Below, piece by piece: positions 1 to 38,411 of a stretch of 64,000 nt of DNA. The stretch is taken from positions 106,905,307-106,969,306 of the forward strand of contig NC_089822.1 in the NCBI RefSeq assembly GCF_035046505.1, written 5' to 3'. The stretch comes from Tiliqua scincoides (lineage: Eukaryota; Chordata; Lepidosauria; Squamata; Scincidae). Each line of letters opens with the position of its first letter. Position 1 is the stretch's first letter. Both the position numbers and the translations under genes were made by a program. Below the pieces are notes generated by a model. That model was not told the origin of the DNA. It was given only the letters and a program-made list of their open reading frames with translations, and ran no database searches.

Positions 1-279
1 ATGTTTGTCCAGTGGGAATGCTTTGACGTGTCAAAAGAAATCGCAATTGGTTAATCTTTGTTACTTTAAATGCAGATATGCCTGATAAGTTTCTGGCCAC
101 TGCAGAAAATTATAATGGAAGAAGGCAGGGGACGTGACAAGGTTCTGGCTATAAGGGTTCAGAGCACTGCAGAGTACAGGAGAGTTGCTTAGTGACTTCC
201 AATGACAGACTGCCTATACAACAGTCCATCTTTGGTTTACTATATGGTAACTTACAGTACAGTAACTTAAAATGCATAC

Positions 280-600
280 AAAGTTACCTTTGTGTTGATG
301 GGGTTGTCATTAGAAGGGCCCAGAGGGCTCTTTCAGGTTGCACTGGGCCTCAGAAGCCTCTGGAAGCTACTTCCAGTTTTCAGAAAGCTACTTCTGGTTT
401 GCTTTGGAAAAGTGATTAGCTTCCAGTGGCTTCTGTGGGCCATTCTGAGGCCCATGACCCAGAAGAGGACTATGGGCCTGCCTAATGACAACACCACCAC
501 CACAAAGGTAGATTTTTATGCATTTTTTGCATAACAATGGAATCGCTTAACAACAGGGTTCGGAGAAAGTAACTCTGTCGTTAAGCAAAACATATCTGTA
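280..600. repeat. Palindromic DNA-element copy
   Basis: GGGCCTCAGAAGCCTCTGGAAG is mirrored by CTTCCAGTGGCTTCTGTGGGCC, flanked by CGTTAAGC-type ends. It resembles the larger inverted repeat at 48.65-49.15 kb. Edges are approximate. Confidence 0.45.
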
Positions 601-3172
601 GTGAAATGACAACATCCCACTGATTCACCCCAAAGAAAGTTTTTGATGCCCTCTCCCATAGCTCCCTTTCCAGTTCCACTGTATTCACCAAGCCCAGTCT
701 AAAGCAGCACAGAAGATTAACCGCATAACTGAAGGAAGCAGGGGTTTTTTGAAGAGGTCAGCTTCTAGAACAAAGCTGTGAACGAGAGTGTCCATACCCT
801 TGTCTTGGGGCTTTTTTGGAGTGACCTGAGTAGTGGGAATATCCAGAGTAGGTTGACTCAGTATCCATGGCAGAAGAGAAGCCAGGCCACAGCAGGGAGA
901 GGCACGCGTCTTGCGCCCTAGAGAGCCACTAAGTCCTCAGAGGAAGAGCTCTGGTGGGTATGCTCAGATTATCGACCATCCACAAATCCAAGAGAATAGT
1001 TATTTTGGCCTCCAGTCCTAAGGAGGCAAGGGCAGCTCCCTTAATCTTCAACATAAACCTAGGCAAAGAGAAACTCATAATGAGACTTGTTCTATTAAAC
1101 ACAAACAATTGGCATATTCCCTGGGGCAACTCTCAGCCTGCATTTGTAACTACTATTCAAACACACTCTGTACTTAGGGTGCCCAAAGGAAGGCAGCAGA
1201 TGTATCATTTTGCAAATGAAGGAACTTTAGCAGGTGCAGCTTACATTCAAAGTTTAGAAAAGCTGTACCTGCCACGGTTTCCAGCTTGGCCTTTAGCATT
1301 TGGAATTGACCCATCCAAACGTTAAAAAGCACACCTAGTCCTGCTGCACTTAAATTAATGTATGATTATACCACACCAAAGCTTTTACATTTCTATTTTG
1401 TGTGTGTGTTTTGGCTTTTTAAATTCTGGATTCACCATTTTGATTTTGTATACCATCTTGAATGTCAGAAGGCCAGGATCCAAGTTTAGTAAATAAAGCA
1501 GTAAAGGCTACAAAACAGGGCACACTTAACATGCATGGAATTCCAGAGTTTAAAAGGTGACTGGAGCAACTTTATGGAGACTCAGCTCTGTAAAAAAGAG
1601 GCACAAAGGGAAACAGCAATGCTGTGGGCGACAAAGCTGCATGCAAGTTGGGACAGGGCACATTTAGCGTCCCGAGAACAACAGGGTGAAGGACTTGTTA
1701 TTAGCACATTGGTCAGGACCAAGCACAACACAGAAACAGGCACTGAAGCCCCTGCAAGTGAAATGGGGCTTAGTTTACGACAGAGCCTGGCTCTGAAATA
1801 TGCTTTCATTGCCAAGTTTCAGCCCTGAAACTAACAAAGAAATACACAAAAGAACAACTTGGAGCATGAACAGAATGTCCTTTTTCACCACTGAATGACA
1901 ATGATCTCTCTTTTAAGATTAAGGGAGAGGCAGCGAGGTCGCTGGGGTGGTGTCACCTAGTGCAGAGCTTGGCAGCCTGGGTGTTTGGCGATGATGTGAT
2001 GACATCATCACGGCACTTCTGGGTTGCAGGAGGGAGGAGACGCTTTCGGTGCTGAGAGGGAGGGTGCACACAGGTTGCTAAGCTTTCGCTTCTGGAGGGA
2101 AGGTTCACATTGGCAAACGCCACTAGCTCTTCTGCCCACTGCAGCATGTGTGAGGTTGGTGCAGCTTGGACAGGAATGACCTTTGCACCCTCCTGGCACC
2201 CTCTTATGTTTGGTACCTGGGGCAGACCATACCTCCAAACCCCGTTACTAAGCCACTGGGGAGAGAGCCTCCAGGCCAGAGGCTGTGGTTGCTAGCACCT
2301 CTATGTTTCTATATATAGTATTGGGAGCATCCCAATATGAAGATCGCACACACCAGCAAACACATCGCTCTTTTCAAAGATACTTTTTTCCTTTGACTGT
2401 GAAGTACAGTACAGGCTTGCCTCAAGCTCTCTGTTAAGAAACCTGTGATCCTCTTCACACCTGCGCTTCTCCTCCTGTACACAATATGGTAGGACACTCT
2501 CGTTGCCATGTCCAAGGGCAGCCAGAAAACAGCCTGTAAACCAAGCTGCCCATTAGTCTGCTAGGAATGCCACATATTTCCTGCTTGGAAAGCAGAAAAA
2601 TTAGTACAAAACCCACAGGAAGATTATATCTGCAAAGGAGTGGAATGAATTTCACTTTCTCTTTTCCTGGCAAAGAAGGGATCTCAGATTTCTATCCTTG
2701 CCCTCTCACCTTCTGAATCATTCTCCATCAGTTAATTACTTAGCCAATATGTCCTCACAAGCAAATATGGGAAACGCAGAGCTCCTCTGCTTTCTATTGA
2801 CTGCCCCCTCACACCTTCCCCCTCACTGCCCCCTCACACCTTCCCCTCAATTTCACAGCCTGGGGATCTACCTTTGTCTCCTTCCTACATCCAAGGTGTT
2901 ACCCATTTCAACTGATTCTGCAACACCCTTCCTTTTGGTACCTACTATTAAAACATCCTTGCCTCTTTCTCAGCCTGGTGATCTATTTTAACACATTCCT
3001 CACTGGCTTTCCCTTCTGTCTGGGTCTTCCTTCGTTAACCAAACACAGATCATGTGTGCTAAGTTCCCGTTACTAGAATCCCATTATGCCAAGAATTCTC
3101 TCCCTCGTGCCCTTCTAGAACCCTTTTTCATTCCTTCTACTCAGCATAAAGTCACTGTCACAAACCCTCTTA

Positions 3173-3346
3173 GGCCCCATTCCTATCCAACTTTCCAGCA
3201 CTGATGCAGCCATGCCCACAGGATGTGCACTGCATTCTGAAGTGCAGGGACAGTGACTGAGGCCTCCTCAAGGTAAAGGAACCTTTACCTTGTTCCTTTA
3301 CTTTTGAGGCTGCATTGGTGCTGGAAAGTTGGATAGGATTGGGCCC
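3173..3346. mobile_element. GGGCCCAATCC-family MITE (Harbinger-like)
   Basis: Terminal inverted repeats read GGCCCCATTCCTATCC and GGATAGGATTGGGCCC, followed inward by AACTTTCCAGCAC and its complement. Flanks are TTA (left) and TTG (right), consistent with the 3-bp duplication of PIF/Harbinger elements. Confidence 0.65.
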
Positions 3347-5189
3347 TTGGTCTTCTCTTCCTACTCCCATTGGCCTGCATTGACAACCCTTCACAGGCTA
3401 GGAATATACAGTACTTCTCGCCAAACCATTCCCTGTTCTCAAGATTTGCTTCTGTAGACACATTTTTTCTAACCTATCATGGGACTAGGCAACAATGAAG
3501 GTATGCTGATCATCTCCCCCAACTCATCCTTATTCAGAAACAGAGGAGGCGGCAGCGTTGATGAATAAACTAAACAAGCCAACCTCTTTTGAATCAACTG
3601 TGTCTTGTTGCCCATGAACACTCATAATTAAAGTATGAAGGAAGAACGCTGGCACACTGCCACGCTCAAGGGGATGGCGTTATGAAATCACCACTCTAAC
3701 CAGAGCATTGGAGGGGAGACTTGAAAGCAGGGGGGAAAGATGCTGGAAGGCTGATCGGGAAGGCAGCTGACAGCCTGATGAAGAAGACGGAAGGCAAGAA
3801 AGACCTGAAGAAGAAGGACAAGACCGAAGTGGCAGCAGACACAACTTGAAAAAGCATGCTACCTATTGGCAGCAAGCCCAGAACATCAGTGAAGGCATAT
3901 AAAGTTGGTTTCCATGGGGGGGGGGGCAGGTACACAGTGGCAAACAGCTGTCACCACCTTGGTTCAAGTTCTAAAGAATAAAGAAGGGCAGAACTGGAAG
4001 CTTAACAAATCTGCTATATAAGGGGTAGTGGTGTGTCAGTCAGGACACGTTCTGTGCAATTATTATTAAACCCATGAGTCTTGTGGCGCCTAGTTAAGTA
4101 ACAGATTTACTGTAGCAACAGCTCTCATGGATTATGACAAACTTCATCATTGTAAGATTCTAGCAGATGTCAGTAAGATTCTAGCATTTGTTCACTCATG
4201 CTTCTATAAACCTTATTCCTGCCTCTTTGCTACACACCAAGGCATTCTAACCAAACCAACATCCACCATGCCAGTTATTAACAATATTCCCTAACAACTT
4301 GACTGTGTAATGATTGGCTAAGGTGCAACTGCTGCCATCTACTGAGAAACAATAGGACTTGCTCAAAAACCAGACTGCCCTAGTTTGGGGCAGTTTGTGT
4401 CACATACACAACTCTTTAACGGGACTCATTTTGCGTGAGTGTCTGCTCTAACAAAGCAACTCAGGAGCTTATTCTGCTCAAGGATTGAGAAGAAAACAAT
4501 CTGGCAGCACAACCCTATGTTTGTCTACTCAGGAGGAAGGCCGACCAATTTCAAGGGGGCTACTCTCAGGTAGGTATGTATAAGATCACAACCTGAATCT
4601 CTCTCAACTGATAGCATATATGTGACCAGTTTATAAGCACAGCAATGCTGTGCTGGGTCTATTGGTTAAGTGATCAAAACAACAGATGTGTAACAATTTT
4701 TCTTGGGCAGACGGAACCCACATTTAAACAACACACTCCCATTTAAAGGCATCCCATCAGCACAAGTTAATAAGAGGTCTTTAAAGCATTATATGCTCTC
4801 CTAAAGAATGGAGTGTGACTGGTTTGCCCTTAGAATCTCAAAGCTTAAAATTCTAAATTTTCCAAGAGTAAATAATATAACTTGCACATAGCACCAGAAT
4901 GATAGTTGCAGGTGTTTTCAACTTGTCTCAACTTTTTAACATATATTTTCACTGAACTCTCATGCTTTATGGGACTACTGGTTGCCATTAACTAACAGGC
5001 TCTTTTCCCAGGAACAGGGAAAGATAAATAGAATGGCTTATTACGTGCAATCTGATCATATGCAAGTGCACTCAGAAACCATTAAATTCTGAGGCCCACC
5101 AGTACAGAGCCCACAGAGTTCTCAAGTACAGCCACACTGGAATGCTACACACACATGTACTTTTCATGCTATTATTATTATTTATGCTT

Positions 5190-5420
5190 GAGAGCCAGGG
5201 TGGTGTAGTGGTTTGGGAGGTGGACTTAGACCCGGACAATCCAGATTCAAATCCCCCCCTCAGCCACAAAGCTTCCTGGGTGACCTTGGGTCAGTCACTT
5301 TCTCTCAGCCTCACCTACCTCACAGGGTTGTTGTGAGGACAAGAAGGAGGGGAGTAGCTGTGTACACCACCCTGAGCTCTTTGGAGGAAGGGCGGTATAA
5401 AAATGTAAAAAATAAAAATA
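5190..5420 (+). mobile_element. tRNA-derived SINE (Sauria type)
   Basis: A-box-like GGTGGTGTAGTGGTTTGGG and B-box GATTCAAATCC, conserved body GTGACCTTGGGTCAGTCACT and CCTCACCTACCTCACAGGG, and an A-rich tail after GGGCGGTATAAAAATG. Confidence 0.85.
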
Positions 5421-5435
5421 AGTATTTCCCATATG

Positions 5436-5717
5436 GCATCCTTTAGTCTCGGAAGACTATGGTATCGCGCTCTGAATGGTGGCTCTGGGACAGTGTCCTC
5501 TCCAGTACGCGAAGCCTGGGTAAAGTAGGTATGGAGGATAGGCTGTTACCCATGCAGCAAATCCCCCCTCTCCTCGTTGCTGAAATGATCCAATGGAAAG
5601 GCAGAGGCCAATACGGTTGGTTCCAGCGGCGTCGCAGGAGTTGCCAGAAAGTGACTGTGTTCAGCCATGAACTGCCTCAGGGATTCCGGCTTCTGATTTT
5701 GCCTCGAGGTTGACTCA
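5436..5717 (-). mobile_element. Retroposed element with 13-bp target duplication
   Basis: Flanked by TATTTCCCATATG at 5423-5435 and 5718-5730. On the minus strand its 3' end reads ATACCATAGTCTTCCGAGAC then TAAAGGATGCC, the same tail as the 5S-derived SINE at 59.5 kb. Probably a 5'-truncated LINE or its SINE partner. No poly-A. Confidence 0.78.
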
Positions 5718-7114
5718 TATTTCCCATATGAGGCTCCCCCAACAAGCTAAACAGTGACTTTAAATCTGGCGGCCTATGCTGCATAGCCAATACTGAATTT
5801 CTGTCCCAGTTTGCAAGCAGCCTCCAGGCTGGACTAGTTCCAGGTAAAAGTAACAAGCCTGTTCCGATTAATTTTCTCCCCCTGTCCCAAAATATTACTT
5901 TAGGAGTAATACTGTGCGTGCCCTGCAAACAAGGCAACTTGTGAAGAAGCACAGGATTATACCTACTATACCTCTTCGGTTACGAAGGGTATACTGATGA
6001 TGGTGATCCAGGCACAGTGTGACTACACCCATGGCCAGAACAGACCTGTGGGATGCCATATCTTGTGTAAAAACAGGCTTGACTCAGGAGAAAATGGTGT
6101 CTAAGGGGCTATGGACATTACGCCACTCCCCTATTGCTGCTGCAACACATGCTCAGGCCCACCCACCACCATCACTATCACCTTTTTTCTCCTCCCTCAA
6201 CCCACTTTCTCTTCAGTTTAGAAGCAGAGGCAGCCACAGTGGCAGTGTCACAGCAGTGGAAACTTCCTTACCAGAGGGCCATCACTGCTACCTCCTCCTC
6301 CCTCCTCCCTCTCATCCCAAGTTGGCCTCCTTGACCACTTGGTAGCCACAGGTTTGGAAGACCTCTTCCCCCTTACATCCTCCTCCCCCCTCCGCAGGCG
6401 ATCTCTTTAGCAGCAGTCCTCTTCCTGAAGAGACAGCCACTACACCTCCGTTTAGAAACAGAGGAGGCAGAGGCAACAGAAACATTTTTCTAACCAGGGA
6501 AGAAGGCTGCTGTGCCCACTACTATCTTCTTCTCCCTTCCCAGCACTGCCACAAACTTCAGCAATGGCACTGGCCTCTAGCTCATCTTACCTCTTACCAC
6601 TCTATTTCTGAAATAAGAGTGGCACAGCACAAGTGAGAAGCGGGTAGGGGGGCAAGAGGCTATGTGAGATGGCCACAGTGGTTAACAGGCACATGGTACC
6701 ACCTGCACCTACCCACTGCCTAAGGCAGTCTGCTTCACCATGCCTTGCTGCCGGGCTGGGTCTGGAGTAAAAGCAACCCCAAGGCACAATGGGGTCAGAA
6801 GGATCCATAGCACACTGGTAGAAAAGCAGTAAAGAAATTTTAAGCAGCAGAGGCACAAGGCCACATGGCCAAAACTATTCAGCACAGGCATGGCTGCCCT
6901 GCCAAGGGGACTCAGGAGCATCTAAAAGCCAGATGGCAAGTTGGGGGGGGGGGTGACTTCTTCAATCCCCACCCTGTTCAGCAGCACTTCATCTACTACT
7001 ACTACTACTACTACATCTACTACTGCCTTTGAGCCAGCACCCTGGAAAGGCAAGGGTGCAAGCAACAAAAAAGTGACCAGTCTTCCTTGCCCTCCCACCA
7101 TTTTCAAGAGGCAG

Positions 7115-7555
7115 GAGCAGGCCAACTTGTAGAGGAAGAGGTGGTGGTGGTGGTGGTAGCAGCTGGGAGCAGCAGAAAGGGTGGGCATCTCAGGGCCAAG
7201 CAGCCAAAGAGTTTAAGTATAACACAAGATATAGACATAGAAGACTGTATGTTCAGGGGGGGGGGGCCGACCTGTAGAAGAGTTGGTGCTGGTGGGTAGT
7301 GGTGGCAGCTGGAAGCACACCTCAGGGCCCAGGTGGCCCAAGGGCTTCAGTATAAGGCAGGATAACTTGTTAAACTGAAGACATAGAAGACTGGGGGGGG
7401 GGCAGGGTGGTAGAAGAGAAGGTGGTGTTGGTGGTGGGAGCTGGAAGCAGGAGAAAAGACGGACACCTCAGGGCCCAGGTAGCCAAAGGGCTTCAGTAGA
7501 ACTCAAGATAACTTGTTAAACCCAAGACATGGAAGACTGTGCATGGGGGGGGGGG
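7115..7555 (+). repeat. Minisatellite, three units of about 140-160 bp each ending in poly-G
   Basis: Units share GGTGGTGGTGG, CAGCTGGAAGCA, CCTCAGGGCCCAGGT, AGGGCTTCAGTA and GACATAGAAGACTG, then 8-12 G (near 7255, 7394, 7544). Immediately left of the CpG island. Confidence 0.7.
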
Positions 7556-8300
7556 TATACCTTTGCCTTCTCCCACAGCCGCCCCCTTTCGCATTGCACT
7601 ACCACTAGCCTCAAGCCCCCAGGAGTAGACCATGCAGGCAGGTGGGCAGCCACCTCTGCAGCTCCAGCAGGCCTCCCTTTGCAGCCCAAGCGCCCCCCCT
7701 CCCTCGCTCGACCACCAGCGGGCTGCGTCCTCCAAGCCGCCCGCTCAGCTGTGCGGAGAGGAAGAGAAGGCAGCCCGGCAGCGGAGCCGAGCCGAGCCAG
7801 CCAGGCAGCCTGCAGAGCGTGGAGCACCGCTGCAAGGCGAGGCGGGACGGAGCCCGGTGCTGCCGAAAGAGGGGAGCAGGGCTGGCTGGAGGCGGTGGAA
7901 GCCGCGCCCGAGTGGGCTCCGAGAAGGGAGCCCGCAGGGGAGCGAGGGGAAGGCGGCCCCGGGAAGCAGCAGGCGACTGACCTCTCCGCCGCGATCGCCC
8001 CATCGTGCAGCTCCCGCTGGACGGAGCCCAGCCACGCAGCAGGCGAGTCCCCGCAGCTTCAGCTCAGCGCTGGCAGCTCCAGCTACAACTCCAGCTGCCG
8101 CAGCGCTTTCCGCTTCCTGCGCCCAGGAGGAGGAGGACGGCGCCGCCCCGCCCCGCCCCGCCTCGCCTCGGCCTGCCGCGATGGTTTTCCTCCCAGTCCC
8201 AGGAAAACGTCCAGCAGAGGACTTGCTGGGAACTTTAAGGGTTGGGGCGCTGCGAGGTGGGCGAGAACGGTACAGCCAGTCCTGACCATGCGTAGTAACC
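7529..8300. promoter_or_regulatory. CpG island, candidate promoter of a neighbouring gene
   Basis: GC- and CpG-rich stretch with stacked GC boxes (CCCCGCCCCGCCCCGCC near 8147-8163). Long open frames occur on both strands, as expected from composition; none resembles a protein I know. It lies about 4 kb past the CHD1L stop. In mammals the gene next to CHD1L on this side is BCL9, transcribed in the same direction with non-coding 5' exons, so a minus-strand BCL9 promoter is a reasonable guess. No coding exon was found here to confirm it. Confidence 0.5.
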
Positions 8301-8311
8301 CTGGAGTGAAA

Positions 8312-8396
8312 TTGCAATCCCATCCACACTTTCCTGGGATTAAGCCCCATTGACTATCATGGGACTTACTTCTGAGTAGGCGTGCATAAGATTGGG
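8312..8396. mobile_element. 85-bp palindromic element copy
   Basis: Left arm GCAATCCCATCCACAC...GCCCCATTGA and right arm GGGACTTACTTCTGAGTAGG...GATTGGG are imperfect reverse complements. Adjoins a CR1 tail. Confidence 0.65.
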
Positions 8397-8412
8397 TTTA
8401 TTTCTTCACTCA

Positions 8413-8722
8413 GCGTGTGGTTAATCTGTGGGACTCCTTGCCACAGGATGTGGTGGTGGTGGTGTCTGGCCTGGATGCCTTTAAAAGGGGATTGGACAAA
8501 TTTCTGGAGGAAAAATCCATTATGGGGTACAAGCCATGATGTGTATGTGCAACCTCCTGATTTTAAAAATGGGCTACGTCAGAATGCTGGATGCAAGGGA
8601 GGACACCAGAATGCAGGTCTCTTGCTGTCTTGTGTGCTCCCTGGGGCATTTGGTGGGCCTGTGAGATACAGGAAGCTGGACTAGATGGGCCTATGGCCTG
8701 ATCCAGTAGGGCTGTTCTTATG
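8413..8722 (+). mobile_element. CR1 LINE 3' end
   Basis: TGGGACTCCTTGCCACAGGA, GGCCTGGATGCCTTTAAAAG, GATTGGACAAATTTCTGGAG, and ending CCTGATCCAGTAGGGCTGTT CTTATG, the usual reptile CR1 terminus. Confidence 0.82.
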
Positions 8723-8730
8723 GCTCAGGC

Positions 8731-8930
8731 AGCAATCCTATCTACACTTAAGTCCCATTGACTCTAATGGGACTTACTTCCGAGTAGGCATGCATATGCT
8801 TGGGCTTTCCTATCCACACTTTCCTGGGAGTAAGCCCCATTGACTAAAATGGGATTTACTTCTGAGTAAGCATGCATAAGAGTGGACTCTCATGCTGCAA
8901 TCTTATCCCCGCTTTCCTGGGAGTAAGCCA
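8731..8930. mobile_element. Run of three 85-bp palindromic element copies
   Basis: Copies at 8731-8806, 8809-8885 and a truncated one at 8894-8930, each with the GGGAGTAAGCC or GGGACTTACTTC core. Confidence 0.6.
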
Positions 8931-9422
8931 ATCTCTATAATAGGATCCACATAGCTCCCAAAACAACCCACGCAACAGATCAAAACACCCAGTTTGGTAA
9001 ATCAACAGCAAATACTACCATCACTTCTGCTGATCTATTTTAGCTGTTCAGAGGGAAAACCCTTCTTTTAAAAAAAAGACTCTGTGTTACTACATTATTA
9101 GGACATACCTGATTATAGAGGAATGTTCAGGCACCTGGAATTCTACCCCTCAATTATTTACAAAGGTGTATTTGATCCTTTCCCAGCTTGGCTTTCTAGC
9201 TTAAGTACTCCTTGAGCTATTTGCTAGGTGGTGGACCGATCTCACCTGGTCTCCAATAGCTTGAGCATGGGGAGCAAATCCCGTACATTAGCTGTCCTTC
9301 CAAGCAGCAAACCTGCTAAGTTGGGAGCCTTGAAAGCAACAACTCTCCTGAAACCCATCCTCATCTCAGAACAGTAGGATGCTGCTTCCACGCCCCCTCC
9401 AAAGCCATGGATCTATCTAGTT

Positions 9423-9568
9423 CAGTGGTCCCCAAACACCAAGACCCACTTTCTTAAATGTTTCCATAGGGCTCAAAACATTTTCCTGTCAGCTATCAGT
9501 TTTGTGACCCACCAAAAATCAGGTTGCAACCCACCAGTGAATCCCAACCCACATTTTGGGAACCACTG
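9423..9568. mobile_element. hAT-like MITE, 146 bp
   Basis: Ends CAGTGGTCCCCAAAC and TTGGGAACCACTG, with ATCTAGTT / ATCTAGTA flanks (7 of 8). Confidence 0.72.
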
Positions 9569-10528
9569 ATCTAGTAAAAACAATTCAGAGCACCACCACC
9601 TGTAACTGTTAACCCCCAACTCACAATTTGCCACAGAGGACCTAGAGTTTTTTTTTTCCTTTTAAAATCGTGTGTTCATGTATGGGTTTTTTTGCTGACA
9701 ATATTGCTAAGCAGCAATTCTGGTTTTACACATTATAGATTATGTGTTATACCTAGGCAAGGCTGCAACTGCTCAGTAAGTTATTTTGAACCCTAATCTT
9801 CCTCTTGCTATGTTCCTCTTTTTTTTTTTTTACCAAAAACATGCACAAAACAGCTGCTTTAGGCTCTATTCTGCTGTTCTCCTCACACTACTAAGGCTTC
9901 CTTTGATCCAGGCCTCAGTCTTAAACCTTCTTTTCAGCATTCGGAATGTTCACCCTTAGAACATGAGGGAGGTGTATATAAATAGTTGTATAGTGGAGCA
10001 CATGTATACAATGCCAAGTCCATGTGGGTGGTATCTCCTGTTGAAGGATCTCAAATAGCAAAAATGGCAAAGGTTTGTTCAGATCTTGCAGCAAATCCCT
10101 ATAGATAAGAAGTGGTACAACTCAGGTCTTGTCCCAAATGTTTATTTTAGTGCAGTAATTGCATATTAGTTACATGAGATCAAGAAGATATCCCTGAAGG
10201 CTGTGTTTCTGTGCCACATCTCCTCATTTGCCTATTACTCAAACTGCTGTATTTGGACACTGGGGAAACAAAATCCACCATCACCCCCCCATCACATTTG
10301 TGAGCAATGTGTGGAATGCCTTTGCACCTGTAACAAACACCTACACCAGAGTCATTAGTGATGTATAAAAGGGTTTCTCACTCACTCCCCCCTGTTGATT
10401 GACAGCTCACTCTAATAACCGAAGTATTGTAAGTTCAAAGCCAAGCGCTGCACTCATATGGGGGGGGCATGAGACAGATATGCAGCACCACAACATTATG
10501 GCACTGGATTCCCTCTCCCTTTGCTTAC

Positions 10529-10640
10529 CTGCAAGGGGTTCGTTGTGCTTTCTTCTCGTGTTGGGGTGGTGAGGTGGAGGTTCCCGGGGCAGAAAGAATC
10601 CCCAAGAAGTTTGCGTGTGGAGCCACTTGGGGCGGAATCC
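10529..10640 (-). other. Candidate orphan exon with good splice sites
   Basis: On the minus strand, 112 bases lie between TTTTATTGCAG and TTGCAG|GTAAGC. Two of three frames are open (one begins GFRPKWLHTQTSWGFFLPRE) and CpG is higher than in the flanks. It could be a 5' non-coding exon of the next gene, an alternative 3' exon of CHD1L, or chance. No protein match was recognised. Confidence 0.35.
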
Positions 10641-11379
10641 CTGCAATAAAATTTCAGAGAAGACAAGTGTTAACACAGTAATTTTTCATACCTGTTGTGA
10701 GGAACAACCAGTTGTCTCTGCAGAGTGCTCCATTTGTGCATCAAGCTCCTTTTCTCCATAGTTCCCATCACCAAAGTTCTCATGTGTGTGCTGTAAGTGC
10801 TGACAACACGAGGCCACAGAGCTTATGCTCTTACAGAGTCTTATGCTGTACTTTTTCATGTGAGGGTAGTCTCCCTGGTAGAGCTTAAGTACTGGAGCTT
10901 GTATGCTGAGATTGGCTGTGATGTGTAGTCCGTATCTTATGCTCCCTCATAGGAAACTGGGGGTGGTGTTTTTCCCTTCCTCATTGTAGCCTATGGTTTT
11001 CCCCTGCTTACGTAAACTCTGTCATTAGCATAGCATTTTCCTGGCATTGGAAATTTTCCTGGCTGTTACCTATGAAGTGATTATTTCAGTTCTTGTGTTC
11101 TCCTCCTAAAACAGCAAATATAATCAACAGCACTCTTTCTCCCAACAGCAGTATACAGCTGCATTCAACTGTACATGGACAGCTACTTCCAGAAATGACA
11201 GCCATGTGTCTAGCCTGCCCCTCACCCCCTTTGTAATCACTTAAAGAACATGCTGTGTGTTGTGACATCACATCTAGGGTGTCCCTGCAGACCCTCAACA
11301 GCCCAATAAAGTAGAATGGGGACAGAACATGACATCACAATATAACTTGCATTAGATGTTACAGAGAAGGACCTAGACA

Positions 11380-12114
11380 TTTAATGTAAAATAAAATTTT
11401 ATTTTTTATATATATATACATCCACACTTTTAAAAACAAAATATTCTTAGCAGAGTGTGGCCCTATTCCAGAAAAAGTCAGTTGCACTTAATTTTTCCCA
11501 GGATTTCAATGAGATTTAAAGTTGGTTTGTAATTGGTCTAAGTGTTCCTTGAAAGCCAACACCCATTTCTACAGACAACTGTATAATTCAAGTATTTTGA
11601 TACAAATACAGTAGTCATAAAGAAAGAATAATCTGCTATTTGTTTTAAATATTCATTTCTGGATGCAAACAATGTTCAGGGAAAACATTTAAGCATGGAA
11701 TAAGATGAAAGTTCAGCAGACCCAAGGAGTACAGTAGGAAGATGGAGGGTCATGTCTCATGGTCACTAGATTGCTTTTGGTCTACTGCCTTTTTTTTTTT
11801 TTTGCCCCTGTATGGCTCCACATGTGTTCAGAGCTGAACAGGTAGTCTTTGGTACGAGATGAAGCTGCATTGTGCGAGTCATGCAGAATTCAGTTTCTGG
11901 CCTAAAAAACTATGTGCATGATCAAACTTTGGATAAAATGTCTGCTACATCACATTCATTCTATATTATGTACTTTCATCTATAAACATACAGTTTAATG
12001 GGGTGGGGGAAGAGAAACAAACATTCAGACCAATTCAAGAAAGCTGACTGATTGCAGATGAAGCAGGAAAGAGCCTTGTGCATTTTAATTGGCTATTTCT
12101 GTTCAACAGAGATT
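11380..12114 (-). other. CHD1L: Probable CHD1L 3' UTR
   Basis: AT-rich sequence downstream of the stop. A canonical AATAAA on the minus strand at 11398-11403 would give a 3' UTR of about 0.7 kb. The extent is inferred; no transcript evidence is available. Confidence 0.45.
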
Positions 12115-38095
<25,981 letters not shown>

Positions 38096-38411
38096 CGCAG
38101 CCTTGCAAACCCCCTGAACAATTGCTCGCGCTCCCTTCCCACTAGCAGTTCAGAGACAGACTCTTCCAAAACTGCCCCGGAAAGGAAAGCGACACAAGGA
38201 AGGCTGCAGCTATTGGTGGCTTGGAAAGGCCGCCGCTGCAGCGATTGGTCCCGGCTGCGAGCTGGGCAAGGACGCCTTCCTTCTGCAGCAGTGCATGGGG
38301 CGCGCGCCAGTCTGCTTTGCGTTGACATGGATGGAGGGGGAGGAGCGATAGAATGTTGCGCTGCCTGTGCGGATTCTGCGGGCTCGGTGCGTTAGCCTGC
38401 AGGATGCCCCC

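Larger units (their letters stand above)
1..7100. other. Intergenic DNA, no gene supported
   Basis: Contains the palindromic repeat near 290-600, a GGGCCCAATCC-family element at 3173-3346, a SINE at 5190-5420 and a retroposed element at 5436-5717. Open frames here are short and match nothing recognised. A Lys/Glu-rich frame near 3740-3850 was examined and not called. Confidence 0.6.
8723..11379. other. Intergenic repeats between CpG island and CHD1L
   Basis: Three or four palindromic-element copies lie in a row (8731-8930), with an hAT-like element at 9423-9568 and the candidate exon at 10529-10640. Otherwise AT-rich unique-looking sequence with nothing recognised. Confidence 0.55.

Noticed and set aside
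3740-3850. Lys/Glu-rich frame (LIGKAADSLMKKTEGKKD)
   Set aside because: Short, no splice sites or start context, no family recognised; possibly an old processed fragment.
7529-8353. Long open frames (up to 274 residues) in the CpG island
   Set aside because: Open on both strands and in several frames because the DNA is GC-rich; no domain or homology recognised.
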